This document shows positions 23,840 to 35,256 of a stretch of 64,000 nt of DNA, piece by piece (position 1 is the stretch's first letter; each line of letters opens with the position of its first letter). Below the pieces are notes generated by a model. It was not told where the DNA came from, did not search any database, and was given only the letters and a program-made list of their open reading frames with translations. Source of the DNA: Adiantum capillus-veneris. Its lineage: Eukaryota; Streptophyta; Polypodiopsida; Polypodiales; Pteridaceae. The position numbers and the translations under genes were made by a program. The stretch covers positions 70,867,410-70,931,409 of the forward strand of contig CM043960.1 in NCBI GenBank assembly GCA_014529385.2, in the 5' to 3' direction.

Positions 23840-24749
23840 TGTGGAACGCATGTCTAACCTCACCATCCTATCTTATTGTAGTATTAGCGAGAACCACGAT
23901 TAATTTGTCAAACCATGGGACGAAGCTGATTCGACTAGTGCATAGAGGCTACAAGAGGTTGTCAATCTCTCGGAAAACAACTAACAACTCGCATCTAACT
24001 CAAGCTACACTCAAGTGACTGAAATCACCAAAAGCCAATCGCTCATCGGCAAGAAAATCACATCCATTACAGCATCAAATGACATCCAAACGTAACGAAA
24101 CTTCTAGGAAAAGTTTATAAGACCTAAGCACACATGCCTATGGTCTCAAACCCCACTTTAGGTCAAGTTTCAAAATCGTGATTATTAACAACAGTGGATA
24201 TTTGACCTAGTCGTTTTCGACCCATAATGCATCTAAATGCTTAGCAATGATGCCCCAATACCCGCCTATGCTTAGTTTTCAATTTAAAAGTGTGAATTTC
24301 TAATTAGGCCGCGGGTCGGCGACGCCAAAAGCTACAAAATACTGTGAATGGCTTACGTCAATGCGTAGAGCTCTTACCTGCGGAATTGCAATGCAATAAA
24401 CGCATTTGCAATGTGAAAATTGGAGAGGGAGTAGGAAGCGCGAGAAGGAGAGAAGTGAGCGCCGTTAGCTCACGCTGTGTATTTCTTATCCAAAAACTTA
24501 TAAAAAACTTACAAAAATTGGCTTTTATACCTTAGCCAAGGTCTTTGAGTGGTCAAAACTAATAATCTCGAGTTCTACCAAAGCTGGGAATTGACTGGCT
24601 GATACAATCTGGAAGCTTGTAGCCCCCGCTCATGAACTACAAAGTTTACCAAGAAAATAGGAGTTACAATATTCCCAATTTATCAAAATAATAATTGTTT
24701 TACAAGGAGAACTCCGAAAAATGGTGTCCACGTTAGCTTGCTGCTAACA
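23840..24749 (-). mobile_element. 5' LTR of element B
   Basis: This is the full-length partner of 6358-7248, with plus-strand ends TGTGGAACGC..GCTGCTAACA. It carries AATCGTGATTATTAAC at 24174-24189, most of the element's dyad; in the other LTR one arm base has changed. It has a 30-bp A/T-rich insertion near 24490 absent from the 3' LTR. Confidence 0.95.
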
Positions 24750-24959
24750 CAAAAGTATTGTTTATGCCAAGTTAACTTAATGCTATATTTATGTTGTTAC
24801 CATCAATCAAGTTCACCCTCTATGCTCACAAAGTAATTTCATAAAATTACTATCTCTAATTTTTGCTACTCTCAAAGTTAATAGTCCATTTTCATTACAG
24901 GGGCAATATGGGTGGTGTAATGTATGAAGCGTGACCCACCGCATTTCTCCCAAGCCGTA

Positions 24960-27743
24960 ATACATTGCTGTTGTAAAAAATATTCATTCACTTTGGGAGT
25001 CAATTGAAGCATCATATAGCAAGTGTAATGCATCCCATATTCCAAACCACTTCTTTATGTCTTGCATCTATCCCGTGCTCGAGATCTTGCTTTTATGCGT
25101 CTTTTGAACTTTTTTGCTTGCTTCCCATGCAATTGTAGGACGTCTTGACACATGTTTATCATGTACTCCACAACTCTTTCCATGTCCATAATCTCAATTG
25201 GAAGAGATCCTGACTCAAGAAGTAGGAGCATATATGGTGTTTGTGTCTTTACTTGGAGAAAGTTTGTAAGAAAATGCTTTTAGACATTCTCAAACTCTTT
25301 CCAAGAAGACTATGAGATGCTCCCACCCCACACTTGAACTCCATAAAGAAGAACCGGTGTCACCAATGCATCAGAAATGTGAACCCAACACTTGATGTTT
25401 CTCGCATTACACATGTTCTCTTTCCCGCTTCCAAATGACACATAGCACATTCATGCCACTTGTGATTGGAGGGAACTTCAAGGCCAAGGTACTTAAAGCT
25501 CTCAACAACTTCAAGTGTCTCATTGTTGTACACAATGCATGGCTTCTCCTTATGATTGGTTTTCACAAGTATAACCTTTATTTTGGATTCATTTACAATC
25601 GGCCCACTATGCAAGCAAAAGTTCTCAAGGACAACCATAAGCTTTTTTGCATCTTCTAAAGTGTGCTCTAGAAGCACTACATTATCCGCATACAACAAAA
25701 TCATGATTACCGTATTGAAAATAGTGACCTCTTTGATGCCTTCTTTTTGCATAAAGTCAAGTACCATTTGTTCCAATTGATCGATGCATAGACCAAAGAG
25801 AGTTGATGACAACAAACATCCTTCTCATAGATCTATTCGAGAAACCACAAGCATAAACTCACTTGGCACTTGGAGTTCTTCCATCTTTCTCCACAAATTT
25901 CTACGTGGAATCATATCAAATGCTTTCTTAAAGTCCACAAAACAGCAATACAATTGCTTGCCTTTCGATCGACTTTCCTCCATGAGAACACAAAGAGTGA
26001 CAAGATGATCAACGGTGCTATGGCATCGACAATTGTGCTTTTGTATGCTTGTCATTCTCTTCAGCCCAATCACTCATTTTCATCTGCATTATGCACCCAA
26101 ACAACTTTTCCTTTAGAGATCCAATCATTATAGTCCTGTAGTTGTTTACATTCTTTACATCCCCTCCTTTATGCAAAGGCTTGACCCAATTAGTACTCCA
26201 ATCATAAGGCATACAATGTTGAAGTGTACAGTTGAACATATCACACATCCACTCATGGGTAAAATCTCCCGTCCATTTGATCATCTCCGGATTGATACCT
26301 TGAAGATCTCCCGCTTTGCGAGTGGCCAACTTTTCAAGCCCGCCGCATATATACTCAATAGTAAAAAAAGAGGGCATACATGGGAGTGAACCATAAAATG
26401 GCATTTTTTAAGAATTTTGTTGCTCATATAATTGCCTACAATGTGTGTACATATCGATAAGACTCAAGTTACCAAAATTCTCATGAACCCGCTTGCCCCT
26501 CAAGTTTCTCCAAAATCTTCCACATGCACGTGCCTTTTCTTTGACTTGGAAAACTTGTTGCTTTACTTCACATCTTCTTCTCTTCTTTTGAATCAATGCC
26601 TTGTATGTATGCAAATGACTTTGATAGTTGTCTTTGTTCATAGTTACATCAAGGTTTATCAAGGACTTTCGAGCATCTTGACATTCTTTATCAAACCACC
26701 TTTTGTGTGATCTATCTTTGTTGATACAATGGAGATGCTTTATGGAAAGCATTTTTCGACATAAAAATAAATAACTTTCTTGAAAGCTTCCCATTTAATT
26801 TCTAATGGTGTGTCATATTGAGGCTTTGTCATCCATAACTTTTGGTCAACCATTTCAATGTACATTGGTGCCCGTTTGAAATCCATACATAGTGATAACT
26901 TCTCTTCCCTTTGGCTGAGATTATCGTAGTCAATTGCTTCTCCACATGCAAGGTCAATACATAAGGTCCAATGGTTTGATTCCAGTGTCCATTGGCCAAA
27001 CATAAAACTCTTTATGCGATACACGATGGCTTCAGAGAGTAGCATATAGTCAATCATACTATCCCCATTATGTTTTCTACATGTAAATCCATTGGTTCCA
27101 CTCCAAAAAGATACACCATTGGTAATAAGCATACCCGTGATATTACACACGTGTAAAAGTAACTTTCCATAGTGGTCCAACTCTTTCACATCCATTGAAG
27201 TACAATCATACAAGTGAACTTCCTCCAACTCCCTTGAAATGTATGGCATATCAAATTGTTGAGTATCATGTTGTAATGTTTTTGTGTGAGAATTCATATT
27301 CCCAAATACAATAACATCACCTTCACCTTTGAAATAAGCAATTTCCTCTTCTAAATCAAAAAATGGCTAATCTCTATCCATGCAAGCATAAAAGGGGGAA
27401 TCATGATGAGGAATGTAGCAATCAGCTACAAAAATGGGTGCTCTTTTGGTGCCATAATTTTCAGACATACATAACATTTGTACCTGTAATCTTTCACAAT
27501 TGATATAAAATCTTTCAATCCTTTCTTAACCATACATGCTACCCCTCCACGCCCTCTTTGTTGCTTGAGATTCTTTGACCACATCAATGAATGTACATTG
27601 TAATCCTCCAAGACGTTAATACTTTGTGTATCATGCTCCCAAGTTTCAACAAGAAGTACAACATCGGCTTTGCTTGTTAGTTCATCAATGCCAACCCCCG
27701 CATTCCATGGGTATCCATTGCAATTCCAAAAGCATATTTTCAA
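24960..27743 (-). pseudogene. LINE ORF2: AP endonuclease and reverse transcriptase, frameshifted
   Basis: The endonuclease begins MKICFWNCNGYPWNAG and includes DVVLLVETWEHD and, near its end, DSMIDYMLLSEAI and LESNHWTLCIDL. RT blocks are RKAGDLQGINPEMIKW, KPLHKGGDVKNVNNYRTI, YCCFVDFKKAFDMIPR and LLYADNVVLLEHT; the last should be YADD but reads YADN here. At least three frameshifts separate the pieces. ORF2 nicks target DNA and primes reverse transcription on it; this copy is dead. Confidence 0.9.
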
Positions 27744-27922
27744 TTGTAACTCGGTCTCATAGGTCGCACATCCCTATTTGCTAAAGGGACTTACCTCCTC
27801 CTTGGGCACATTTTCTTCGTGAAAGATCTCCTTGTTTTTCTTATTCTTTTCCTCACGTGCCTTGCGATGCATATTTTGTTGCTTAATAGTGCGATGTTCA
27901 CATACAAAACATGTTGTGTCCC

Positions 27923-28720
27923 TCAAATAGATCCAACTATTATCAAGGATAATCTTCGTTTGGTCTTATCTGACATGGTGCATACAATTGGCCATTCTCC
28001 CAAGTGAGGAGCTCCTTGCTTACCCACTCTATGTGCTCTATAGACCATAACTCCAAACATGCCAAAGTGGGTTTTGAAGAAATCTTTGATAACAATGGAA
28101 AGAGAAGGAGGCATCTCTAACTTCTCTTCAAGAATTCCGTGAATAACAATGTTCTTGGAACGTTTCTCCCGTTCCTTCAACTCCTCCACATCCACATTCT
28201 CAACATTCTTTGTTTGAGCCATAGCTTGCATGAGGGAGGAATTAGGATCCACATTGCTACCACATACATCAGCACAAGACTTGTTTGTGCATACATTTTT
28301 CATGTCGTATACATCCCGGATCACGGTGTCAAATTTCTCCTGTTTCAATACATTGTCATACTCTACTTTGCTCATGTGCTCCTTCAAAGCATTCAAGTCC
28401 ACAAGAGAGAATTTACATTCCTTCACTTCCTCTTCAAGTTGTATCAAATGTGTTGTTTGCATCTCAAGTGTCCTCTTGAGATTCTCGTTCTCAACCACAA
28501 GAACCCTTAGCGTGCCATTCTGCATTGCAAGTGCCCGTAAGTCTTCACCTTGTTTGTTTACGATCTCTTGCAACGATACCAAGTACACCGTGATCATGGT
28601 TTTTGATGTCGTTGGTTGAGAGGTTTTGTTATCTCCACACTTAGGAGATTTTGGATTAATTTCTACAATGGTTGTGGACCTTGTTGAAGAAGAATAACCC
28701 TTGCGAGTGGAGGAAGACAT
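27923..28720 (-). CDS. LINE ORF1 RNA-binding protein
   Basis: This is a 265-aa open frame: a Ser/Thr-rich start, a long heptad-like region (residues about 50-130: LQEIVNKQGEDLRALAMQNG, NENLKRTLEMQ, LIQLEEEVKE) and a C-terminal L1 ORF1-like part with REKRSKNIVIHGILEEKLEM, KDFFKTHFG and YRAHRVGKQGA. L1 ORF1 proteins trimerise through a coiled coil and coat the element RNA. The frame is uninterrupted although ORF2 is broken. The Met at 28720 is the first in frame. Start and end are credible, but expression is unlikely. Confidence 0.8.
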   Translation of the reverse strand: MSSSTRKGYSSSTRSTTIVEINPKSPKCGDNKTSQPTTSKTMITVYLVSLQEIVNKQGEDLRALAMQNGTLRVLVVENENLKRTLEMQTTHLIQLEEEVKECKFSLVDLNALKEHMSKVEYDNVLKQEKFDTVIRDVYDMKNVCTNKSCADVCGSNVDPNSSLMQAMAQTKNVENVDVEELKEREKRSKNIVIHGILEEKLEMPPSLSIVIKDFFKTHFGMFGVMVYRAHRVGKQGAPHLGEWPIVCTMSDKTKRRLSLIIVGSI

Positions 28721-28946
28721 TGTATGTAATATAAGAGATGACAGTCAATTTTCTTAAACCTATTCACTTCAAAAATTCTTCTTAGAAATGCCTTCCATAA
28801 CTCTAAAAATTTATATCTTTACATCAATGCATAGAGGGTGTTTTACTCTTTGATTGAGGCTATAGATAACCCAAATTGGAGTTTGGATGAAGAAGTTATG
28901 ATCAAAAGAGTGAATTGTTGTCTACTAGGTCAAAAAATGGTTGCAC

Positions 28947-28948
<2 letters not shown>

Positions 28949-28998
<50 letters not shown>

Positions 28999-30640
28999 AT
29001 CCTTGTCTTCTTAAGGCTACCATTTGTTAGGAAATAGGATGTAGCTAAGTAGACATTAGAGTATTTACTTAATGGAGAGAGATAATTTTCACACACGAGA
29101 GATTATAGAGTAGAGAGAGAGAGAGAGAGCACGATATACACGGTTCACCCAATGGGGGCTACATCCACGGAAAGTAGTCACTCAATGGCTTTAGTACTTC
29201 AAACTAGAAATAGGTAACAAAGGGATTATACACTTAATGGAACTCCCACCTTGCTTCACTCTCAACACCTCACACACACCTTGTTTCATCAACTTCACAA
29301 TGCATTTTGTGTGTAGAAGAGACCTCCTTTTATATGACAAAAGGGTTGCCCTCTTTCATGAGAGGTTATATGCCAAAAGGGCTTCCCTCTTTCATGAGAG
29401 GTAGTTGTGTGTAGCAACCCTTGTGTATACAAGTCTGAGTTGAATTCTCCCATGCGTCCATGTATGGCCGCTCTTGAGAAGACAAGCCGCCTAGAAATCG
29501 GCCACCGACCATTGAATTTGGCCACCGGCCAAAGACATCCCCGCATCCACCATTGATTACCGGCGCTGTTGGCCAATCGCTCACCCATTTTTGACCACTT
29601 TCCTTGATCGCCATCCGACCATAATATTCCAGTGACTTTTTTGTTTTTCGATGAGTGATTTTTATTGCGCACGATGGCTTCTTCTCATAACGGGGGCCTT
29701 ACAAATGTGCGTTCTTGAGACTAACAGTTACAAGGGGTGAATCAAGCTCCATAATTAACACCATGAACCTCCCATAACATACTATGTTGTGCTCGACCAC
29801 ACAAGTAAGCAGACAGAGCTCCCTACCCTAGAGAGAGAGAGAGAGAGAGAGAGAGAAGGATGACATTCCAATTAGAAGAATCCTCAAAGGCTGCCATGCG
29901 TACAATTTTCCCATGTTTCTTGCATCGCCTGCCCAGTCTCCTCCATACGACTTGCCTTGTTTCACTTTCCTTCAAAAAGTATCGTTTCTAGATTCTATTT
30001 TTCGATGGAATTGACCAAACATTAGCTCTACTTCTTGTCTATTAAATGGAATCCTCTCTAGATTCTGGTGATCTGTTTATTACACCTCATGGAAAACTTA
30101 ACAAATCTATTCTTATCCAATAGGGATCGAACTCATCACCCTTTCTATCAGAATAGATGCTCAATGTGAACCACTGCACCCCACTGCTCGTGTCGACTTC
30201 CCTTTTCCCTGTATAGCCTTAAAAAGCTCCATTTGGTCTCTTGAGCCAGTTGTCTTGTATCGCCTTTCCCCACTACATCCTTGAAATACACCTCTTGCTA
30301 GCTATCGATAGCCCCTTGCCACTTCCTCGCAAGCCAGTTGTTAATAGCTGCTCACCACTCCCTATGTTTCTTGTCCCTTGCAATGGCCATCTGTCTCCCA
30401 CCCTTTGTTCTGCCTCATCACTGTTGGCTATACATATTTACCTTCCCTTCTAAAATAGCATCTAATGGAGACTTGACTCAAACAAATGCATCCAACTCAA
30501 ACAACTACCATCTTTCTCCCATCCTTTGTTCTACCTCATCACAATTGGCTATTGTTCTTTACCTTCTCTTCTGAAATACCATCTCCTGGAGATTCCACCC
30601 AAAAAAATGCATCAAAATTGTTGCAACATACATATCTCCC
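28949..30640. repeat. GA microsatellites and decayed repeat DNA, no gene
   Basis: GA runs lie at 28949-28997, 29114-29130 and 29831-29857. At 29130-29170 ACGGTTCACCCA..TACATCCACGG resembles a motif common in plant LTRs. A duplicated CCCTCTTTCATGAGAGGT lies at 29350-29402. Open frames here show no recognised domain. Confidence 0.6.
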
Positions 30641-30684
30641 ATACTTTACATTTAAATAAGTAATAAAGTATAGAATACCCCGTG

Positions 30685-30715
<31 letters not shown>

Positions 30716-30729
30716 AGAGAGAGAGAGAG

Positions 30730-30766
<37 letters not shown>

Positions 30767-30818
30767 ATACTTTAAATTTAAATAAGTAATAAAGTATAGA
30801 ATACCTCGTGTTGAGAGA

Positions 30819-30888
<70 letters not shown>
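30640..30888. repeat. Two-copy ~125-bp repeat with expanded (G)n(GA)n
   Basis: Two units share CATACTTTA.ATTTAAATAAG and TAATAAAGTATAGAATACC (30640-30686 and 30766-30812). Each is followed by a GA expansion; the first also has a run of about 29 G (30687-30715). GA tracts run 30716-30765 and 30813-30888. Confidence 0.9.
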
Positions 30889-30891
<3 letters not shown>

Positions 30892-31077
30892 TTGAAGAAT
30901 CAAGGTGGTCTGCACATGGCAGCACTAGGGCGAGGGGCAGCCCCGAACTTCTCCTTCCCCACAGCCCTGCATACCTACCGTCAAACTCACTAATAGAGAG
31001 AGATAGAGCCCCTTTGCATTTTTCTTCCACTGACTAGTCTGAACCCACCCTAAGAGACACCACCTGTGGTGTCCATG

Positions 31078-31224
<147 letters not shown>

Positions 31225-31369
31225 GTGGACAGAGAGAATATGGAGTTGATTTGCCTCAATCTCAATTTCCAAATTTGAGGAACATGGAGGGACCCTAATC
31301 GTTACCATTACTTTGTTTTTTAGATTCTCTCCTCCCCTAAGTGACACTAAGGCCCTCACCATCGACTAA

Positions 31370-31653
31370 GGCTATGGTCATGCGAGGCTTAGTTATTAGT
31401 TATTTGAACAAATAACTAAGCCTCATTTTTTGTTACACACAAAAAGGAGCATTGAATGAATAACTATGCCCACCCTTTGTAACTATTCCAATTCCGGCAT
31501 AGTTGTGAAGTTCAAGGCTTAGTTGGGAGGATGAATGAATAACTAAGCCTTGTGTGACCATGCAAGAGGCTTACTTATTCATTTAATGCTCTGTCTGGGT
31601 ATAGTTGGCTAAGTTACCTATAATTGATAACTAAGCCATGCGTGACCATAGCC
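31370..31653. mobile_element. Tourist-like MITE (PIF/Harbinger type), 284 bp
   Basis: Terminal inverted repeats start GGCTATGGTCA at both ends and match at about 25 of 27 positions. They are flanked by TAA at 31367-31369 and 31654-31656, the 3-bp target typical of Tourist/PIF-Harbinger elements. The interior has further inverted repeats built on GGCTTAGTTATT / AATAACTAAGCC, so the single strand could fold into several hairpins. It is non-coding. The 15-bp TAAGGC(C/A)CTCACCAT also occurs as a direct repeat on either side. Confidence 0.85.
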
Positions 31654-32135
31654 TAAGGCACTCACCATTAATGCCCTTGGCTAGCATTGTTAGACCTCAG
31701 CCCTGCCATCTACCGCCTCCTACCCAACTCCTCCTCTCCTCACCCTTTTCTCACAAATACACACACTACACCTCCTCTCCTCGCCCTTTCCTATGTCCTT
31801 TGACCTGCACCTTGCCATCCTATGCAAATACTCTAACGTTGAATTCCCTCACCCTCACCCTTTCACTCATCTACTGGCATCTATTTCTTTGTCTCCGTTA
31901 ATCATAGAGCAAAGCCCTCGTCCCAAATTACCTCACACTTGACCTTTACACAACAAATCTAGATACAAAAAGATCACAAAGGTGACTCTTCCCATAGGCC
32001 CTCCTCAACTGCCAATTGCCACTGCTTACCTTACCTCTTAGCGCAGATGAGCTAAATGGTAGCCTACCAAAAAAATTGTTTAGCAAGGACTAGGGGACAA
32101 AATATGGGGCGACCTAGAGCGAGTTGTATGGTCGC

Positions 32136-32442
<307 letters not shown>

Positions 32443-32578
32443 ATTACCGTCTTTGGAGGTCAAATATGACCTATGGGACCAAAGTTACATGTGATGTAGT
32501 ATGTGTATGGCTAATGAGTGACTCTTGATGATCCAAAATTGTGGTCATGAGAGTCGCAATGGAGAGCCCACACTGTGG

Positions 32579-33733
32579 CTAGGAGAGGAAAGTGTGTAGG
32601 CCTAAGTCCTGGCTGAAAATGTGAGAGAAGCAATTTCGGATGTGACCAAAAGCTGAGCACTCTAGTAGTGTGTGGTACTCAGACTCTTGAACTTGCAGTG
32701 CACATAGTGTGCACAGTTGATTTGACTCTTCTCCATTGCCCCAACGCCCTGTCTTGCATCGAAGGGAATGGGAGCTGAGCCGAATGAATGCGATAGAGCA
32801 CATTGCCAACAAGGGGATATGCTCAAGCATGTAAGTGTGAGTACGGTTTCCTCTTTTAGCGAAGAACATGGTTTTGTAGTTGGGGGCAATGTGGGTGGTA
32901 TAATGAAGCGTGACCCACCTCCCAAGCCATAATACATTGGCGTAGTAGAAAAGCTTCATTCACTTGGGAGTCAATTGAAGCATCATGTAGCAAGTGTAAT
33001 GCATCCTATCTCCCAAACCACTTCTTCATATCGTGCATCCATCCCACGCTCAAGATCTTGCTTTTATGCGTCTTTTGGACTTTTTTCCTTTCTTCCGGTG
33101 CAATTGTAGGAAGTCGATGTGAGGGGTTTTGACGCATCTTTCTCATGTACTCCACAACCCTTTCCATGCCCATAACCTCAATTGGAAGAGATCTTGACTC
33201 GAGAAGTAGGAGCATAAATGGTGTTTGTGACTTAACATGGAGAAAGTTTGTAAGAAAACGCTTTGGGACATTCTCAAACTCTTTACAAGTAGACCTTGAG
33301 ATGCTCCCGTCCCATACTTCAACTCCATAAAGAAGAACCGGTGTCACCAATGCATCAAAAAGGTACTTCTTGAGAAACCAGCTTTTGATGTTTCCCACAT
33401 TACACATGTTCTCAAAATACATAATATGCTCTCTTTCCCACTTCCAAATGACACATAGCACATTCATGCCATTTGTGATTGGACGGAACCTCAAGGCTAA
33501 GGTACTTAAATCTCTCAACAACTTCAAGTGTCTCATTGTTGTACACAATGCATGGCTTCTTCTTATGGTTCGTTTTCACAAGCATAACCTTTGTTTTGGA
33601 TTCATTCACAATCAGCCCACTATGCAAGAAAAAGTTCTCAAGGACAACCATAAGCTTTTGTGCATCTTCTAAAGTGTGTGCTAGAAGCACTACATCATCT
33701 GCATACAAAAAAAGCATGTTTACCGCATTACAA

Positions 33734-33735
<2 letters not shown>
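32579..33735 (-). mobile_element. LINE copy 2, 3' half of ORF2
   Basis: The minus strand starts inside RT palm (FLYADDVVLLAHTLEDAQKL) and runs through NESKTKVMLVKTNHKKKPCI, YLSLEVPSNHKWHECAMCHL, LLYGVEVWDGSISR and EVMGMERVVEYMRKM. It ends in a C-terminal zinc finger, LCTLCALQVQESEYHTLLEC (C-x2-C..H-x4-C). It aligns with copy 1 over 24901-25720 and keeps the intact YADD. The 5' border is a GA microsatellite at 33736. Frameshifts at about 32990 and 33410 break it. Confidence 0.9.
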
Positions 33736-33806
<71 letters not shown>

Positions 33807-33881
33807 ATGTTGCACACATTTGCAATGTGAAAACCTGTAGAAAACATCAATGAGGGAGAAAGATGTTGCATGGTCACCACG

Positions 33882-33943
<62 letters not shown>

Positions 33944-33945
33944 AG
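33736..33945. repeat. GA microsatellites 5' of LINE copy 2
   Basis: GA runs at 33736-33803 and 33885-33945 flank an 80-bp unique segment containing CATGTTG.ACACATTTG. The first abuts the LINE sequence exactly where copy 2 loses homology to copy 1. Confidence 0.95.
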
Positions 33946-34315
33946 ACATCATGTTGTACGCGTGTCTGGAAAGATTGTTAGATGCCATCTTAGAGCCGAG
34001 TCTCTCGATCTAGGATGAATTATTTAGTGGTATCAAGCATTAAAAAGGAAAGTTGGATGGTCTCACACAATATTCGAAGGATGAGTCAAAAAGATATACT
34101 TACCAAATATAATAGAAAAGTGAGCATGCATGATTTGCAAAAAGGAGGGAAAGAATTATCATTGGTTAGCACTTTGAGGAAGCCCTTAGTACAAAGAAAT
34201 TTATGTGTATTTGCAGCCTTTCAAATTTGATGGAAGTTGTTTCCCTCATCTCACTAATTTCATTAAGGAAATGGGTGAACACTGCTTTACTAGGTGGTAT
34301 AAATCTTCCAGATCT

Positions 34316-34325
34316 CACTCTCTCT

Positions 34326-34400
<75 letters not shown>

Positions 34401-34710
34401 TACACAAGCCACACACACCCTCCTCCATTGTGTGTTGTGCACACAAGTCATCTCCTTCTCCAAGCTTGAGAAGTGGAAAGACTACACCGGCAAGACCCTT
34501 GGTTATGGAATGCAAATCCAACCAAGAGTATTGCTCAAAGAAATGCTTATCAATCTCTCCATCTTCATTATCACTATGCTAAGCTATACTCTAAGAGTGA
34601 TTATATGTGAGGAGACTACTTCTTTCTCATATGTTATTTCTTCTTCCTCTTCCCTACCATCTCCTTGCTAGCTCTCTCTACCTTCGAAGGTGTTTGTGTC
34701 ACAAGTTGTT
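34316..34710 (+). mobile_element. LTR-A fragment, copy 2
   Basis: A (CT)n(CA)n run at 34316-34395 is followed by AAGTCATCTCCTTCTCCAAG, TTGAGAAGTGGAAAG and GCTAAGCTATACTCTAAGAG, matching 40930-41220 closely. It ends with TCTTCCTCTTCCCTACC..CTTCGAAGGTGTTTG, matching 6050-6100. It has no attached coding region. Confidence 0.8.
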
Positions 34711-34959
34711 GATGTGTCAAGCCATTGAAGAACAGAGCCAAGCTGCACATCTTGGCCGAGAAGCCTAAACCCTAAGAAGAAGAAGAAGTTTTACCGACTT
34801 ACAAAGTCTTGATGAATGGATAGTTTCCACTAACTATGGGGCCTTGTATGATGGGGCCCAAGTGACATAAAGGCATTAAAAATAAAGCAAAACACACTCA
34901 AAAGACTTTTCATAGAAAAATCCCAAAATTTTAGGAAAGTGTTTTTTTTTGGGTCAGTT

Positions 34960-35167
34960 TTTCATATTTGATGATTGAAGGAGTACGAGCAGAAGTGCGA
35001 CGCGAGAGAGAGTGCGAGAAGAAGAGCACGACGATATGGTGAACTTGCTCTACTGTAATGTGTAGAGCATAGTGAGTTCTTATTAGGTTTTTACAAAAGA
35101 ATATGTGTACATACCTGGCGGCCCGCCCACTTACCTGGGCGACCACATTGGGCTTTATACCCCAACA
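34960..35167 (-). mobile_element. 3' LTR (start) of the copia element
   Basis: On the minus strand TGTTGGGGTATAAAGCCC starts directly after a purine stretch AAGTGGGAGGT (35168-35178). The far end of this LTR is not fixed because no second copy is present to compare; the lower coordinate given is nominal. Confidence 0.6.
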
Positions 35168-35256
35168 ACCTCCCACTTAAAGTCCAATGTGGTACTTTAA
35201 GTGTGAGAGAAGCTACTATACAAGCTAATATACAAGAGATGTAGAGAAGTGATGTA

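Larger units (their letters stand above)
6358..24749 (-). mobile_element. Element B: 18.4-kb Ty3/gypsy LTR retrotransposon, non-autonomous now
   Basis: It is bounded by two related direct LTRs (6358-7248 and 23840-24749) with TGT..ACA ends and an exact 5-bp duplication CAAAA at 6353-6357 and 24750-24754. On the minus strand the order is 5' LTR, primer site, repeat-rich leader, gag, protease, RT, RNase H, integrase, second protease-like domain, spacer with the same repeats, accessory ORF, polypurine tract, 3' LTR. The tRNA-Asp-type primer site, large size and post-pol ORF fit the Tat/Athila side of plant Ty3 elements, but the lineage needs a phylogeny. Pol carries frameshifts, stops and an RT/RNase H deletion. 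Confidence 0.95.
24901..28760 (-). mobile_element. L1-type LINE, copy 1, 3' end lost
   Basis: The minus strand has ORF1 (27923-28720), then ORF2 with endonuclease (26740-27743) and reverse transcriptase (25360-26404). Homology to LINE copy 2 stops at 24901, so the zinc-finger C-terminus and tail seen in copy 2 at 32579-32960 are missing here. No poly-A tail or target duplication is visible. Confidence 0.9.

Noticed and set aside
25784-26133. Plus-strand frames over the LINE
   Set aside because: They are shadows of ORF2 reverse transcriptase on the minus strand.
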